Counted from the stretch's first letter, positions 31,154-40,752 are shown. The stretch is 64,000 nucleotides of DNA from Paracidovorax wautersii (GCA_009912175.1 WNDQ01000004.1:55659-119658), one strand, 5' to 3'. A program made the numbers and translations. The notes: generated by a model not told the origin, from the sequence alone.

Positions 31154-32883
31154 ACGCACGCGCTACCGCTTCGCCGGATCTGGCCGGCACGCTGCAGACA
31201 CCCCAGGACCGCGCCGGGCATGGCCGCAGCGCGGTGTTGGGCTATCGGCCCAGCCGCCTGGGCGCGGCGCTGGTGACGGGCTCGGCCACGCTGTGGCTGG
31301 GCCAGGCGGCGGCCATCGCGGCGGCGGTGCAGGGCCTGCTGGACGGGCGCGGCATGGCGGCCGTCTGGCCCATGGCCCTGGCCGTTCTGCTGCTGGGCGT
31401 GTTGCGCGCCGCCGGCGAGGCCTGGGGCGCACGCCTGCTGTTCGTGCAGGCCCGCGCCCATGTCAGCGCGCTGCGGGCGCAGTCCGTGGCCGCGCTGGCC
31501 GGGCGCTCGCCGCTGGACGCGGGCCGCACGCCTTCCGGCCAGGCCGCCAGCGTGCTGGCCGAGCAGGCCGAAGCCATCCTGCCTTACCTGGTGCGCTATT
31601 TGCCCGTGCAGCAGCGCGTGATGGTGCTGCCGTGGCTGATCGCCGCCGTGGTGGCCTGGCAGTCGTGGGTGTGCGCGCTGGTGCTGCTGTTGGCCGCGCC
31701 CCTGATTCCCCTCTTCATGGCCCTGGTCGGCTGGCGCGCCCAGGCCGCCAGCCAGGCGCAACTGGCCGAGATGGGCGGCATGAACGCCTTTTTGCTCGAC
31801 CGCCTGCGTGGCCTGACCACGCTGCGTGCGCTGGGCGCGGTCGACGCCACGGCGCTGCGCCTGCGCGCGGCGGCGCACGCGCTGCAGCGCCGCACGATGC
31901 GGGTGCTGCGCATCGCCTTCCTGTCGTCGGCCGTGCTCGAACTGTTTTCCGCGCTGGGCGTGGCGCTGGTGGCCGTCTACGTCGGCTTTCACCTGTTGGG
32001 CTATCTGCCCTTCGGCGCCTGGGGCCACCAGCTGACGCTGGGCCAGGGCCTGTTCGTGCTGTTGCTGGCGTCGGCCTTTTTTGAGCCGCTGCGTGACCTG
32101 TCGGGCGTGTGGCATGACCGCGCTTCGGGCGCGGCGGCGTTGGCGTCGCTGCAGGCGCTGGCGCAGCGCGGCACGGCATTGCCGGGCGCGGATGGGGAGC
32201 CGGTCGCCATGCCGGCCACGGCGCCAGCCTTGCGCCTGCGCGACTTGAGCGTGGCCCATCCCGGCGCGGCCGAGCCGGTGTTCGAACACCTGTCGCTCGA
32301 CGTGGCCGCGGGCGAGCGCATCGCGCTCATGGGGCCCAGCGGCAGCGGCAAATCCACGCTGCTGGCCGCCATCGCGGGGCTGCTGCCGCTGCAGGCCGGC
32401 CGCATGGCGCTGGGCGATGTGTGGCTGACGCCGGAACACCTGGCGACGGCGCGCGCGGCCATGGGCTGGATCGGGCAAAAGCCCCACCTTTTTGCCGGCA
32501 CCGTGCAGGACAACGTGGCGCTGGGCCGCCCCGGCGTGGACCGCGCGGCGGTCGACGGCGCGCTGGCCTGGGCGCAACTGGGCCGCGTGGCCCAGGCCCA
32601 TGCCGGCAGTGCGCTGGGCGAGGGCGGCGTCGGCCTGTCGGGTGGCGAAGCGGTGCGGCTGGCGCTGGCGCGTGTGGCGGCCGACCCGTCGGTGCGCCTG
32701 ATCCTGGCCGACGAGCCAACCGCGCACCTGGACCGCGAAACCGCCGCCGACGTCACACGCGCGCTGCTGGCATTGGCCCAAGGCCTCACGCTGATCGTGG
32801 CCACGCACGACGCGCAGCTCGCGCGCGCCCTGGACCGGCAGGTCGATCTGGCCGCGTTGCGCTCAGCCGGAGGCCCGCCATGA
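31150..32883 (+). CDS. cydD: Cysteine/glutathione ABC exporter subunit CydD
   Basis: A 577-residue half-transporter with an N-terminal six-helix ABC membrane domain (to about residue 330) and a C-terminal ATPase (Walker [10 protein letters not shown], signature LSGGEA, Walker B LILADEPTAHLD). CydDC exports cysteine and glutathione to the periplasm and is required to assemble cytochrome bd. Start choice: GTG at 31150 because it overlaps the preceding small frame and removes an unlikely N-terminal extension; an upstream start at 31096 is possible. It overlaps cydC by four bases. Confidence 0.85.
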   Translation: MNARATASPDLAGTLQTPQDRAGHGRSAVLGYRPSRLGAALVTGSATLWLGQAAAIAAAVQGLLDGRGMAAVWPMALAVLLLGVLRAAGEAWGARLLFVQARAHVSALRAQSVAALAGRSPLDAGRTPSGQAASVLAEQAEAILPYLVRYLPVQQRVMVLPWLIAAVVAWQSWVCALVLLLAAPLIPLFMALVGWRAQAASQAQLAEMGGMNAFLLDRLRGLTTLRALGAVDATALRLRAAAHALQRRTMRVLRIAFLSSAVLELFSALGVALVAVYVGFHLLGYLPFGAWGHQLTLGQGLFVLLLASAFFEPLRDLSGVWHDRASGAAALASLQALAQRGTALPGADGEPVAMPATAPALRLRDLSVAHPGAAEPVFEHLSLDVAAGERIALMGPSGSGKSTLLAAIAGLLPLQAGRMALGDVWLTPEHLATARAAMGWIGQKPHLFAGTVQDNVALGRPGVDRAAVDGALAWAQLGRVAQAHAGSALGEGGVGLSGGEAVRLALARVAADPSVRLILADEPTAHLDRETAADVTRALLALAQGLTLIVATHDAQLARALDRQVDLAALRSAGGPP

Positions 32884-34649
32884 AGCGCACACCCCTGTCC
32901 ACCTGGCGCCAGCTGCACGACGACCTCGCGCCCGTGCTGCGCGTGTTTGTGCAAAGCCGCCGCACGCTGTTGCTGCTGGGCGCGGCGCTGGCGGCCGTCA
33001 CTGCGCTGGCCGGCATGGCGCTGCTGGGCCTGTCGGGCTGGTTCATCAGCGCGACCGCGCTGGCGGGGCTGAGCGCGGCCACGGCGCTGGTGTTCGACGT
33101 CTTCATGCCCTCGTCCGGCATCCGCCTGTTCACGCTGCTGCGCACCTTTGCGCGTTATGGCGAGCGGCTGGTCACGCACGACGCCACGCTGTCCGTGCTG
33201 GCGGCGCTGCGCGAGCGGCTGTTTCGCGGCTGGGCCGGAGCGCGTGCCGCGCAGGCGCTGAGCCGGCGCCCGGCGCGCCTGCTGTTTCGGCTGACGGCCG
33301 ACATCGACGCGCTCGATTCGCTCTACCTGCGCGTGCTGGTGCCGCTGGGCGCGGCGTTGGTGGCCGGCCTGCTGGCGGCCTGCGCGCTGGGCTTGGTCGC
33401 GCCCTGGCTGGGCCTGTCCGTGCTGATGGTGTTGCTGGCCGGCAGCGCGCTGGTGCTGCGGGCCGTGGTGCACCGCGCGCGCCACCCGGCGCGGCTGCGC
33501 GCCCACGCCGTCGAGGCCTTGCGGGCCCGCACGGCCGATCTGGTCGCGGGCCAGACCGATCTGCTGTTGGCCGGCCAGCTGGCCGCGCAGGCGCAGGCCG
33601 TGTTGCAGGCCGATGCGCGTGCCGCGCGCTGCGACGACGACCTGCATTGCCTGGACAGCGCCGCGGGCCTGGCCTTTGGTGCGCTGGGCAGCGCCGTGCT
33701 GGCGCTCACGCTGGCCGGCGCGGGCTGGATGGTGGCGAGCGGCGCCATCGGCGTGCCGGTGGCCGTGCTTGCCGTGCTGCTGGCCCTGGCCGTGACCGAG
33801 CCCTTTGCGGCGCTGCGCCGGGGCGCGCTCGAACTCGGCCGCACGCGGCTGGCCGCGCGCCGTGTGCAGGCGCCGCTGCGGGCCGAACCGCAGGCCGGCG
33901 CAGCGGCCGAAGCCCCCATCGATGGGGCCTGGGCCGTGCACCTGGATGGCGTGCACGCGCGCCACGACGGCGCGGCGCTGGCGTGCCTGCACGGTGTGAC
34001 GCTGCGCGTGGCGCCGGGTGAACGTGTGGCCCTGGTGGGCGCGAGCGGCGCGGGCAAGTCCTCGCTGATGGCGCTGCTCACGGGTGACCTGCAGGCCGAG
34101 GCCGGCCGCGTGGCCGTGGCGCCGCACGGCTGGCTCACGCAACGCACCGAACTGTTCCAGGACAGCGTGCAAGGCAACCTGCGCCTGGCCCGCCCCGAGG
34201 CCAGCGACGACGACCTGTGGCAGGCGCTGGCGACCGCGGGCCTGGCCGCCACCGTGCGCGCCTGGCCGCAGGGCCTGGACACGCCGCTGGGCGAAGGCGG
34301 CCAGGGCCTGTCGGGCGGGCAGGCGCGGCGCCTGGCGCTGGCGCGGCTGCTGCTGATGGGCCGCCCGCTGTGGCTGCTCGACGAGCCCACCGAGGGCCTG
34401 GACGACGCCACGGCGCGCGACGTGCTCGCACGGCTGGCGCAGGCCCTGCAGGGCCGCACGCTCTTGATGGCCACCCACACACAGCGCGAGGCCGCCCTGG
34501 CCGACCGGCTGGTGGTGCTGTCACACGGCCGCGTCGTGTGCGATGCACGGCGTGGCGATCCCGCCTACGCACAGGCCTGGCAGGCCCTGCGGCCGGCGTC
34601 GGCCGACACCACAAACAGCACGCACGTGGCCGTCACGGCGCCGCTTTGA
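32880..34649 (+). CDS. cydC: Cysteine/glutathione ABC exporter subunit CydC
   Basis: A 589-residue partner of CydD. The N-terminal membrane domain begins with ALAGMALLGLSGWFISATAL, a CydC hallmark, followed by PSSGIRLFTLLRTFARYGERLVTH. The ATPase has Walker A GASGAGKSS, signature LSGGQARR and Walker B LWLLDEPTEGLD. ATGA overlap with cydD shows coupled translation of the heterodimer, and cydA follows after 27 bases. The order D-C-A-B-X is that of a complete bd oxidase assembly operon. Confidence 0.88.
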   Translation: MKRTPLSTWRQLHDDLAPVLRVFVQSRRTLLLLGAALAAVTALAGMALLGLSGWFISATALAGLSAATALVFDVFMPSSGIRLFTLLRTFARYGERLVTHDATLSVLAALRERLFRGWAGARAAQALSRRPARLLFRLTADIDALDSLYLRVLVPLGAALVAGLLAACALGLVAPWLGLSVLMVLLAGSALVLRAVVHRARHPARLRAHAVEALRARTADLVAGQTDLLLAGQLAAQAQAVLQADARAARCDDDLHCLDSAAGLAFGALGSAVLALTLAGAGWMVASGAIGVPVAVLAVLLALAVTEPFAALRRGALELGRTRLAARRVQAPLRAEPQAGAAAEAPIDGAWAVHLDGVHARHDGAALACLHGVTLRVAPGERVALVGASGAGKSSLMALLTGDLQAEAGRVAVAPHGWLTQRTELFQDSVQGNLRLARPEASDDDLWQALATAGLAATVRAWPQGLDTPLGEGGQGLSGGQARRLALARLLLMGRPLWLLDEPTEGLDDATARDVLARLAQALQGRTLLMATHTQREAALADRLVVLSHGRVVCDARRGDPAYAQAWQALRPASADTTNSTHVAVTAPL

Positions 34650-34676
34650 ATACCGGAGAAAGAAAGAGGAAACCCC

Positions 34677-36275
34677 ATGGAACTCGACATCGTTGCGCTT
34701 TCGCGGCTGCAGTTCGCGCTGACGGCGCTCTACCACTTCCTGTTCGTGCCGTTGACGCTGGGACTGTCCATCCTGGTGGCCATCATGGAGACGGTCTACG
34801 TCATGACCGGCCGCGTGATCTGGCGCCAGATGACCAAGTTCTGGGGCCTGCTGTTCGGCATCAACTTCGTCATGGGTGTGGCCACCGGCATCGTCATGGA
34901 GTTCCAGTTCGGCATGAACTGGAGCTACTGCAGCCACTACGTGGGCGACATCTTCGGCGCGCCGCTGGCCATCGAGGGGCTGATGGCCTTCTTCCTCGAA
35001 GCCACCTTCGTCGGCCTGTTCTTCTTTGGCTGGGGCAAGCTCTCGCGCGTCAAACACATGATGGTGACCTGGCTGATGGCCATCGGCACCAACTTTTCGG
35101 CGCTGTGGATCCTGATCGCCAACGGCTGGATGCAGAACCCGGTGGGCGCGGCCTTCAACCCGCAGACCATGCGCATGGAAGTCAACGACTTCGCCGCCGT
35201 GCTGTTCAACCCGGTGGCGCAGGCCAAGTTCGTGCACACCGTGTCGGCCGGCTACGTGTGCGGCGCGGTCTTTGTGCTGGGCATCTCGGCGTGGTATCTG
35301 CTCAAGGGCCGCCACGTCGACCTGGCCAAACGGTCGATGACGGTGGCCTCGGCCTTTGGACTGGCGGCTTCGTTGTCGGTCGTGGTGCTGGGCGACGAAA
35401 GCGGCTACCTCTCGGGCGAGCACCAGAAGATGAAACTCGCGGCCATCGAAGCCATGTGGGAGACCGAGCCCGCGCCCGCCGCCTTCACCGCCTTCGGTTT
35501 TCCCGACCAGCAGGCGCGCGAGACGCACTACGCCATTCACATCCCGGCCGTCATGGGCCTGATCGGCACGCGTTCGTTGACGACCGAGATCGCGGGCATC
35601 AAGGAGCTGGTGGCGCGTGCCGAGCAGCACATCCGCGACGGCATCGTGGCCTACGACGCGCTCGACAAGATCCGAGCGGCCGGCACCACCGCCGTGCCCG
35701 CCGACGTGCGCGACGCGTTCGAGGCCAACGGCCAGCAACTGGGCTACGCGCTGCTGCTCAAACGTTACCTGGACGACCCGCGCCAGGCCACCGACGCGCA
35801 GATCGAAAAAGCCGCCTGGGACACCGTGCCGCACGTCGCGCCCCTGTTCTGGTCCTTCCGTGTGATGGTGGCGCTGGGCATGTTCTTCATCGCGCTGATG
35901 GTGACTTTTTTCTGGCTGTCGGCGCGCCACCGGCTCGACCGCTACCGCTGGCTGCTGCGCGTGGCCGTGTGGGCGATTCCGCTGCCCTGGGTGGCCATTG
36001 AAGCCGGCTGGATCGTGGCCGAGTACGGCCGCCAGCCCTGGATCATCGAAGGCGTGCTGCCCACGGCCGTGGCCGTCTCCAACCTGGGCGTCAAGACCGT
36101 GCTGGCCACCATCGCGGGCTTTGTGGCGATCTACAGCGTGCTGCTGGTCGTCGAGCTCAAGCTGATGTTCAAGGCCGTGCGCCACGGCCCCGAGCTGGAG
36201 CCCGAACAACGCCGCGCGGCCGATCCCACATACGCCAGCGTGGCCACGCGCCAGCCCTACGCCGCCGCCGAATGA
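34677..36275 (+). CDS. cydA: Cytochrome bd ubiquinol oxidase subunit I
   Basis: A 532-residue membrane protein carrying the haems of cytochrome bd. Visible markers: the His of LYHFLFVPLTLGLS (haem b595), the haem b558 His in KFVHTVSAGYV, the quinol-loop residues KMKLAAIEAMWETEP, and the family motif GRQPW near the C-terminus. The long Q-loop (E. coli-like type) is present. The enzyme reduces oxygen to water with ubiquinol at low oxygen tension. AAGAAAGAGGAAACCCC upstream contains a purine-rich ribosome site. Confidence 0.93.
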   Translation: MELDIVALSRLQFALTALYHFLFVPLTLGLSILVAIMETVYVMTGRVIWRQMTKFWGLLFGINFVMGVATGIVMEFQFGMNWSYCSHYVGDIFGAPLAIEGLMAFFLEATFVGLFFFGWGKLSRVKHMMVTWLMAIGTNFSALWILIANGWMQNPVGAAFNPQTMRMEVNDFAAVLFNPVAQAKFVHTVSAGYVCGAVFVLGISAWYLLKGRHVDLAKRSMTVASAFGLAASLSVVVLGDESGYLSGEHQKMKLAAIEAMWETEPAPAAFTAFGFPDQQARETHYAIHIPAVMGLIGTRSLTTEIAGIKELVARAEQHIRDGIVAYDALDKIRAAGTTAVPADVRDAFEANGQQLGYALLLKRYLDDPRQATDAQIEKAAWDTVPHVAPLFWSFRVMVALGMFFIALMVTFFWLSARHRLDRYRWLLRVAVWAIPLPWVAIEAGWIVAEYGRQPWIIEGVLPTAVAVSNLGVKTVLATIAGFVAIYSVLLVVELKLMFKAVRHGPELEPEQRRAADPTYASVATRQPYAAAE

Positions 36276-36311
36276 GCACCCGGCACAACAACAACCCGAG
36301 GACTGTCAATC

Positions 36312-37466
36312 ATGATCCTGCATGAACTTGTGAGCTACGACGCGCTGCGCGTCATCTGGTGGCTGCTGCTGGGCGTGCTGCTCGTCGGCTTTGCCGTCAT
36401 GGACGGCTTCGACCTGGGCACCGGCACGCTGCTGCCCTTCCTGGGCAAGACCGACACCGAGCGGCGCGTCATCATCAACGCCGTCGGCCCCACGTGGGAA
36501 GGCAACCAGGTCTGGCTGATCCTGGGCGGCGGCGCCATCTTCGCGGCCTGGCCGCAGCTCTACGCCGTGTCGTTCTCGGGCTTTTACCTGGCGATGTTTG
36601 CGATCCTGGTCGCGCTCATCGTGCGCCCGGTGGCCTTCAAATACCGCAGCAAACGTGAATCCAAAGCCTGGCGCAGCACCTGGGACTGGGCGCTGTTCGT
36701 GGGCGGCTTCGTGCCCGCGCTGATCTGCGGCGTGGCGATGGGCAACGTGCTGCAGGGCGTGCCGTTCCGGCTCACGCCCGAGATGCACATCTTCTACGAC
36801 GGCAGCTTCCTGGGCCTGCTCAACCCCTTTGCGCTGCTGGCCGGCCTGGTCTCGGTGGCGATGGTGGTGATGCATGGCGCGGCCTGGCTGCGCATCAAGA
36901 CCGACGGTGCCGTGGCCGAGCGCGCACGCATCGCGGGCATGGCCGCCGCCGTGTTGACCACGCTGCTGTTTGCATTGGCGGGCCTGGCGCTGTGGCTGTG
37001 GATCGACGGCTACCGCATCACCTCGGTCATCGACCCGCTAGGTCCGTCCAACCCGCTCTACAAGACCGCCGCCGTGGCGCCCGGCGCCTGGTTCGCCAAC
37101 TACGCCGCGCACGGCTGGACCCTGGCCGCGCCCGCGCTGGGCCTGGCCGCGCCGCTGCTGGCCGCGCTGCTGATGCTGGCGCGCCGCGACGGCCTGGCGA
37201 TGATCGCCAGCGGCCTGGGCATCGCCGGCATCATCCTGTCGGTCGGTGCCTCGATGTTCCCCTTCATCCTGCCGTCCAGCATCGACCCACGCTTCTCGCT
37301 CACGGTCTGGGACGCCTCGTCGAGCCACCTGACGCTGTTCATCATGCTGGTCGTCACGGCCCTCTTCCTGCCGCTGATCGTGGCCTACACCTCGTGGGTC
37401 TACAAGGTGTTGTGGGGCAAGGTCGACGTCAAAGCCATCGAGGGCGGCCAAGGCCATTCTTACTGA
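36312..37466 (+). CDS. cydB: Cytochrome bd ubiquinol oxidase subunit II
   Basis: A 384-residue eight-to-nine-helix protein that pairs with CydA. Family markers are WWLLLGVLLVGFAVMDGFDLG at the start, the GPTWEGNQVWLILGGGAIFAAWP segment, and a C-terminal YTSWVYKVLWGKV. It starts 36 bases after cydA and precedes the small subunit gene by 17 bases. Confidence 0.93.
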   Translation: MILHELVSYDALRVIWWLLLGVLLVGFAVMDGFDLGTGTLLPFLGKTDTERRVIINAVGPTWEGNQVWLILGGGAIFAAWPQLYAVSFSGFYLAMFAILVALIVRPVAFKYRSKRESKAWRSTWDWALFVGGFVPALICGVAMGNVLQGVPFRLTPEMHIFYDGSFLGLLNPFALLAGLVSVAMVVMHGAAWLRIKTDGAVAERARIAGMAAAVLTTLLFALAGLALWLWIDGYRITSVIDPLGPSNPLYKTAAVAPGAWFANYAAHGWTLAAPALGLAAPLLAALLMLARRDGLAMIASGLGIAGIILSVGASMFPFILPSSIDPRFSLTVWDASSSHLTLFIMLVVTALFLPLIVAYTSWVYKVLWGKVDVKAIEGGQGHSY

Positions 37467-37483
37467 ACAAGAAAGGATTTTTC

Positions 37484-37639
37484 ATGTGGTATTTCGCCTG
37501 GCTTTTGGGGCTGCCGCTGGCGGCGGCGCTCGCCGTGCTCAACGGCATGTGGTACGAGCTGACCGAGGACGCCGACACGCGGCGTGCGCTGTTGACGGAC
37601 GTGCCGTCCACGCCCGGCAGCGGCGAGGACGGCGCCTGA
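37484..37639 (+). CDS. cydX: Cytochrome bd oxidase small subunit CydX
   Basis: A 51-residue single-span protein starting MWYFAWLLGLPLAAALAVLNG, the conserved CydX/YbgT N-terminus, followed by an acidic tail. CydX stabilises the haems of the bd oxidase. AAAGGA lies before the ATG, and the gene is 17 bases behind cydB. It is short enough to be missed by length filters. Its stop lies ten bases from the convergent selD stop. Confidence 0.9.
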   Translation: MWYFAWLLGLPLAAALAVLNGMWYELTEDADTRRALLTDVPSTPGSGEDGA

Positions 37640-37649
37640 GCGTGATCGC

Positions 37650-38723
37650 TCAGGCCACCCGCACGAAGGGCGCGTTGGCCGTCTTCTCGTGCATCTGGCC
37701 GATCACCGCCGCCTGGCCGAAGCCGTGGCGCGCGAAGAGCTGCATCACGGTGTCGACCGCCTCGGGCGCGCAGGACACGAGCAGGCCGCCCGAGGTCTGC
37801 GGGTCGGTCAGCAGGGCCTGCAGCGGCGTGCCGACGTAGCCGCCCAGCTCCACCTCCGGGCCATACGCGGCCCAGTTGCGGCCCGATGCACCCGTCACGA
37901 CGCCCTGTGCGGCCAGCGCCTGCACGCCGGGCAGCCACGGCAGGCGGGCGGCGTCGATGGTTGCGGTCAGCCCCGCCGCGCGGGCCAGCTCCAGCGTGTG
38001 CCCCAGCAGGCCGAAGCCCGTGACATCGGTCAGCGCGTGCACCTGGGCCAGCCGGCCCAGTTCGATGCCCGGCCGGTTGAGTTGCGTGGTGGCCTCGACC
38101 ATGGCGCGGTAGCCCGCGTCGTCGAGCAATCCCTTCTTGAGTGCGGCCGACAGCACGCCCACGCCCAGCGGCTTGCCCAGCACCAGCACGTCGCCGGCCT
38201 GCGCGGTGGCGTTGCGTTTGAGCTGGCGCGGGTCGACCAGGCCCAGTGCGACCAGGCCGTAGATGGGCTCGACCGAATCGATCGAGTGGCCGCCGGCCAG
38301 CGGGATGCCGGCGTCGCGGCAGACCGACTCGCCCCCGGCCAGGATGCGCGCGATGGTCTCGTGCGGCAGCACGTTGATCGGCATGCCCACGATGGCCAGC
38401 GCCAGGATGGGCTGGGCGCCCATGGCGTAGACGTCGGACAGCGCGTTGGTGGCGGCGATGCGGCCAAAGTCATGCGGGTCGTCGACGATGGGCATAAAAA
38501 AGTCGGTCGTCGCCACGATGGCCTGATGTTCATTGAGGCGGTAGACGGCCGCATCGTCGGCGGTCTCGCTGCCCACCAGCAGGTCGGGAAAGAACTGGGG
38601 CGCCAGCTGGCTCTGGCGCAGCAGATCGGCCAGCACGCCGGGCGCGATCTTGCAGCCGCAGCCGCCGCCGTGCGAGAGCGAGGTCAGTCGGGGCGGGCTG
38701 GCAGGCAGGACGGGAGCGGTCAT
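37650..38723 (-). CDS. selD: Selenide, water dikinase SelD
   Basis: A 357-residue enzyme that makes selenophosphate from selenide and ATP, the selenium donor for SelA. The active-site loop GGGCGCKI (residues about 20-27) contains a Cys where some homologues have selenocysteine. ATP-binding DDAAVY, the TDFFMPIVDDP stretch and TDVTGFGLLGHTLELA are all present. The ATG at 38723 is chosen; the upstream frame has no similarity. It is separated from the rest of the sel genes by three plus-strand genes. Confidence 0.93.
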   Translation of the reverse strand: MTAPVLPASPPRLTSLSHGGGCGCKIAPGVLADLLRQSQLAPQFFPDLLVGSETADDAAVYRLNEHQAIVATTDFFMPIVDDPHDFGRIAATNALSDVYAMGAQPILALAIVGMPINVLPHETIARILAGGESVCRDAGIPLAGGHSIDSVEPIYGLVALGLVDPRQLKRNATAQAGDVLVLGKPLGVGVLSAALKKGLLDDAGYRAMVEATTQLNRPGIELGRLAQVHALTDVTGFGLLGHTLELARAAGLTATIDAARLPWLPGVQALAAQGVVTGASGRNWAAYGPEVELGGYVGTPLQALLTDPQTSGGLLVSCAPEAVDTVMQLFARHGFGQAAVIGQMHEKTANAPFVRVA

Positions 38724-38830
38724 GGTGCGGGTTCCAGGTGAGCGGCCGATCCCGTGTTCTATCACCGCCCCCGTCATTTGGCACGGCGCGCATGCGCGGG
38801 TCCCGGCGTCGTGCTCGGGTTTGTCCACGC

Positions 38831-38861
38831 TTGGTGCTGGCGGGCGAGCGCTTTTATCATC
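38831..38861 (+). promoter_or_regulatory. Candidate sigma70-type promoter for the transglutaminase operon
   Basis: TATCAT at 38856-38861 (five of six matches to TATAAT) with a weak TTGGTG -35 at 38832-38837, 18 bases apart. It would start a leader of about 170 bases before the transglutaminase ATG. Confidence 0.35.
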
Positions 38862-38882
38862 GGGCCTGTCCCCCATGCCGCG

Positions 38883-38952
38883 CCGCCAGGGTCCATGGCG
38901 GGGACACGGTCTCAGGTCTGAGCCGGGCGACTGCCCTGTCGCCACTGGTCCC
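38883..38952 (+). ncRNA. Structured leader RNA of unknown class upstream of the transglutaminase gene
   Basis: In the 317-base gap between selD and the transglutaminase gene. Hairpin CCGCCA/TGGCGG (38883-38888, 38896-38901) abuts a three-way junction. Its closing stem is GGGAC+CGGT (38901-38905, 38907-38910) with ACTG+GTCCC (38944-38952); its arms are CTCA/TGAG (38911-38914, 38919-38922) and GGCGAC/GTCGCC (38926-38931, 38938-38943). The TGTCGCCACTGG stretch recalls a cobalamin-riboswitch core segment, but no B12 box follows, so that class is not supported. It may be a cis-regulatory element or chance GC-rich pairing. Confidence 0.35.
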
Positions 38953-39040
38953 GCAACCCTCACGATCCGCCTGGCCCGCGGCGCCGGCCCTGCATGCTGG
39001 CCGCCACGGGCACGGGTGCGACAACGCCCAGGAGTTCCCG

Positions 39041-40150
39041 ATGCTCAACCGCCGCCATTTCCTTCAGGCCACCACCGCCACCGTCGCCTTGCCGCCGCTG
39101 CTGGCTTCGCACGCGCAGGCCGCCACCGTGCCCGCCGCCGAGGCCGGCTGGCGCCAGTACGACATCACCACGGTGGTCGAGGTCGGCGAACGCACGCCCA
39201 CCACGCGGCTGTGGCTGCCGGTGCCGGCGCGCGAGCTGGCGGGCTACCAGCAGACGCTGGCCGCGCGTTTTGAAGCGCCGGGCGCCAGCCACGCCGGCTG
39301 GGTGCGCTCGCCCGCCGGGGCCGAGATGCTGGCCGTGGACTGGCAGGGCAGCGGCCAGCCGCAGCGTGTGGAGATGACGCACCGCGTGGCGCTGCGCGAC
39401 CGCAGCGTCGACCTGGGCGCCGATGCGCGCGCAGGGCTCGTGCTGCCGGCCGCCGAGCGCCGGCGCTGGCTGCAGGGCAGCGCGCTCAAGCCGCTGGACG
39501 GCGTGGTGCACGAGACCGCCCAGCGCATCGTGCGCGAGGCCGGCGCGCAGACCGACCTGGAAAAAGGCCACGCCGTCTACGACTGGATCGTCGCCAACTG
39601 CCACCGCGAAGGCGCGGTGCGCGGCTGCGGCACGGGCGACGTGCGCTACGTGCTGACCTCGGGCAACCTGGGCGGCAAGTGTGCGGATCTCAACGGCCTG
39701 TTCGTGGCGCTCACGCGGGCGTCGGGCGTGCCGGCGCGCGATGCCTATGGCGTGCGGGTGGACGACTCGGCGCGCGGCTTCAAGAGCCTGGGCAAGAGCG
39801 GCGACATCACACGCGCGCAGCACTGCCGCGCCGAGTTCTATGCCAACGGCTACGGCTGGATTCCGGTCGACCCGGCCGACGTGCGCAAGGTGGTGCTGGA
39901 GGAAGAAAAGGGCGGCATTCCGGTGGGCGATCCGCGTGTGCGCGCGGCGCGCGCCCTGCTGTTCGGCGCCTGGGAGATGAACTGGCTGGCCTACAACCAT
40001 GCCGAGGATGTGGCGCTGGCGGGCAGCCGCCCGGCGCTGTCGGCCGGCTTCCTGATGTACCCCAACGGCCAGACCGCGCAGGGCCAGCTCGACAGCCTGG
40101 ACCCCGACAACTTCCGCTACCGCATCAGCGCGCGCCGCGTTCAGGCCTGA
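39041..40150 (+). CDS. Exported transglutaminase-like domain protein
   Basis: A 369-residue protein with a twin-arginine-type leader (NRRHFLQATTATVALPPLLASHAQA), so it is probably exported by Tat. The C-terminal half is a transglutaminase-like cysteine peptidase fold: nucleophile Cys in LGGKCADLNGLFVALTRASGVPAR, and the His/Asp pair around QHCRAEFYANGYGWIPVDPAD. The substrate is unknown; such proteins act in the periplasm on peptides or cofactors. The stop overlaps the next gene's ATG by one base (TGATG). Confidence 0.8.
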   Translation: MLNRRHFLQATTATVALPPLLASHAQAATVPAAEAGWRQYDITTVVEVGERTPTTRLWLPVPARELAGYQQTLAARFEAPGASHAGWVRSPAGAEMLAVDWQGSGQPQRVEMTHRVALRDRSVDLGADARAGLVLPAAERRRWLQGSALKPLDGVVHETAQRIVREAGAQTDLEKGHAVYDWIVANCHREGAVRGCGTGDVRYVLTSGNLGGKCADLNGLFVALTRASGVPARDAYGVRVDDSARGFKSLGKSGDITRAQHCRAEFYANGYGWIPVDPADVRKVVLEEEKGGIPVGDPRVRAARALLFGAWEMNWLAYNHAEDVALAGSRPALSAGFLMYPNGQTAQGQLDSLDPDNFRYRISARRVQA

Positions 40151-40752
40151 TGCCGCACCGCGCGCCCGTGGGCCGTCTCCTGTCGCGCCGTCGCTGGCTG
40201 AGCGGTGGTCTGGCGGCGGGGTTGGCGCTGGGCGCGGGCCGCGCGCTGGCCCAGGATGGCGAAGGCGATGCGCTGGCGCTGGCGCCGGACGATGTGCTGC
40301 CACGCCAGCCGCTGTCGCCGTGGACGGGCGGGGCGGCCCCGGCGCTGGAGGCCACCGACCTGGCCGGCGCGCCGCGTACGCTGGCCGAATGGCGCGGGCG
40401 CATCGTGGTGGTCAATTTCTGGGCGACCTGGTGCGCGCCCTGCCGGCTGGAGATGCCGAGCTTTGCCGCGTTGGCCGCGCGCTGGGCGGCCAACGGGCTG
40501 ACGGGCGAGCTGGTGCTGGTGAGCGTCAACCATGGCGAGATGCCGGCGCGGGTGCAGCAGTTTCTGCGTCACACGCCGTGGCCGGGCCAGGTATGGCTGG
40601 ACCGCTCGCGCACGCAGCTGGCACGCTGGCAGTCCGATGCGCTGCCCAGCAGTTTTGTGGTCGACCGCGCGGGGCAGCGGCGCTGGATGCACCGGGGCGA
40701 ACTCGACTGGGGTAGTGCTTTTGTGCACAATCAGCTCCGCGCGCTGCTGTAG
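40150..40752 (+). CDS. TlpA-family thioredoxin-like protein, periplasmic
   Basis: A 200-residue redoxin with an N-terminal export signal (RRRWLSGGLAAGLALGAGRALAQ) carrying twin arginines. The catalytic motif is WCAPC in VVVNFWATWCAPCRLEMPSF, followed by the cis-Pro region LPSSFVVDRAG. TlpA/ResA proteins reduce disulfides in the periplasm. Tight coupling to the transglutaminase-like gene suggests a shared substrate or cysteine-maturation partnership. Confidence 0.85.
   Translation: MPHRAPVGRLLSRRRWLSGGLAAGLALGAGRALAQDGEGDALALAPDDVLPRQPLSPWTGGAAPALEATDLAGAPRTLAEWRGRIVVVNFWATWCAPCRLEMPSFAALAARWAANGLTGELVLVSVNHGEMPARVQQFLRHTPWPGQVWLDRSRTQLARWQSDALPSSFVVDRAGQRRWMHRGELDWGSAFVHNQLRALL

Noticed and set aside
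38883..38952. Cobalamin riboswitch
   Set aside because: Only a short core-like segment matches; no B12 box or full conserved core follows, and the downstream genes are not B12 related.
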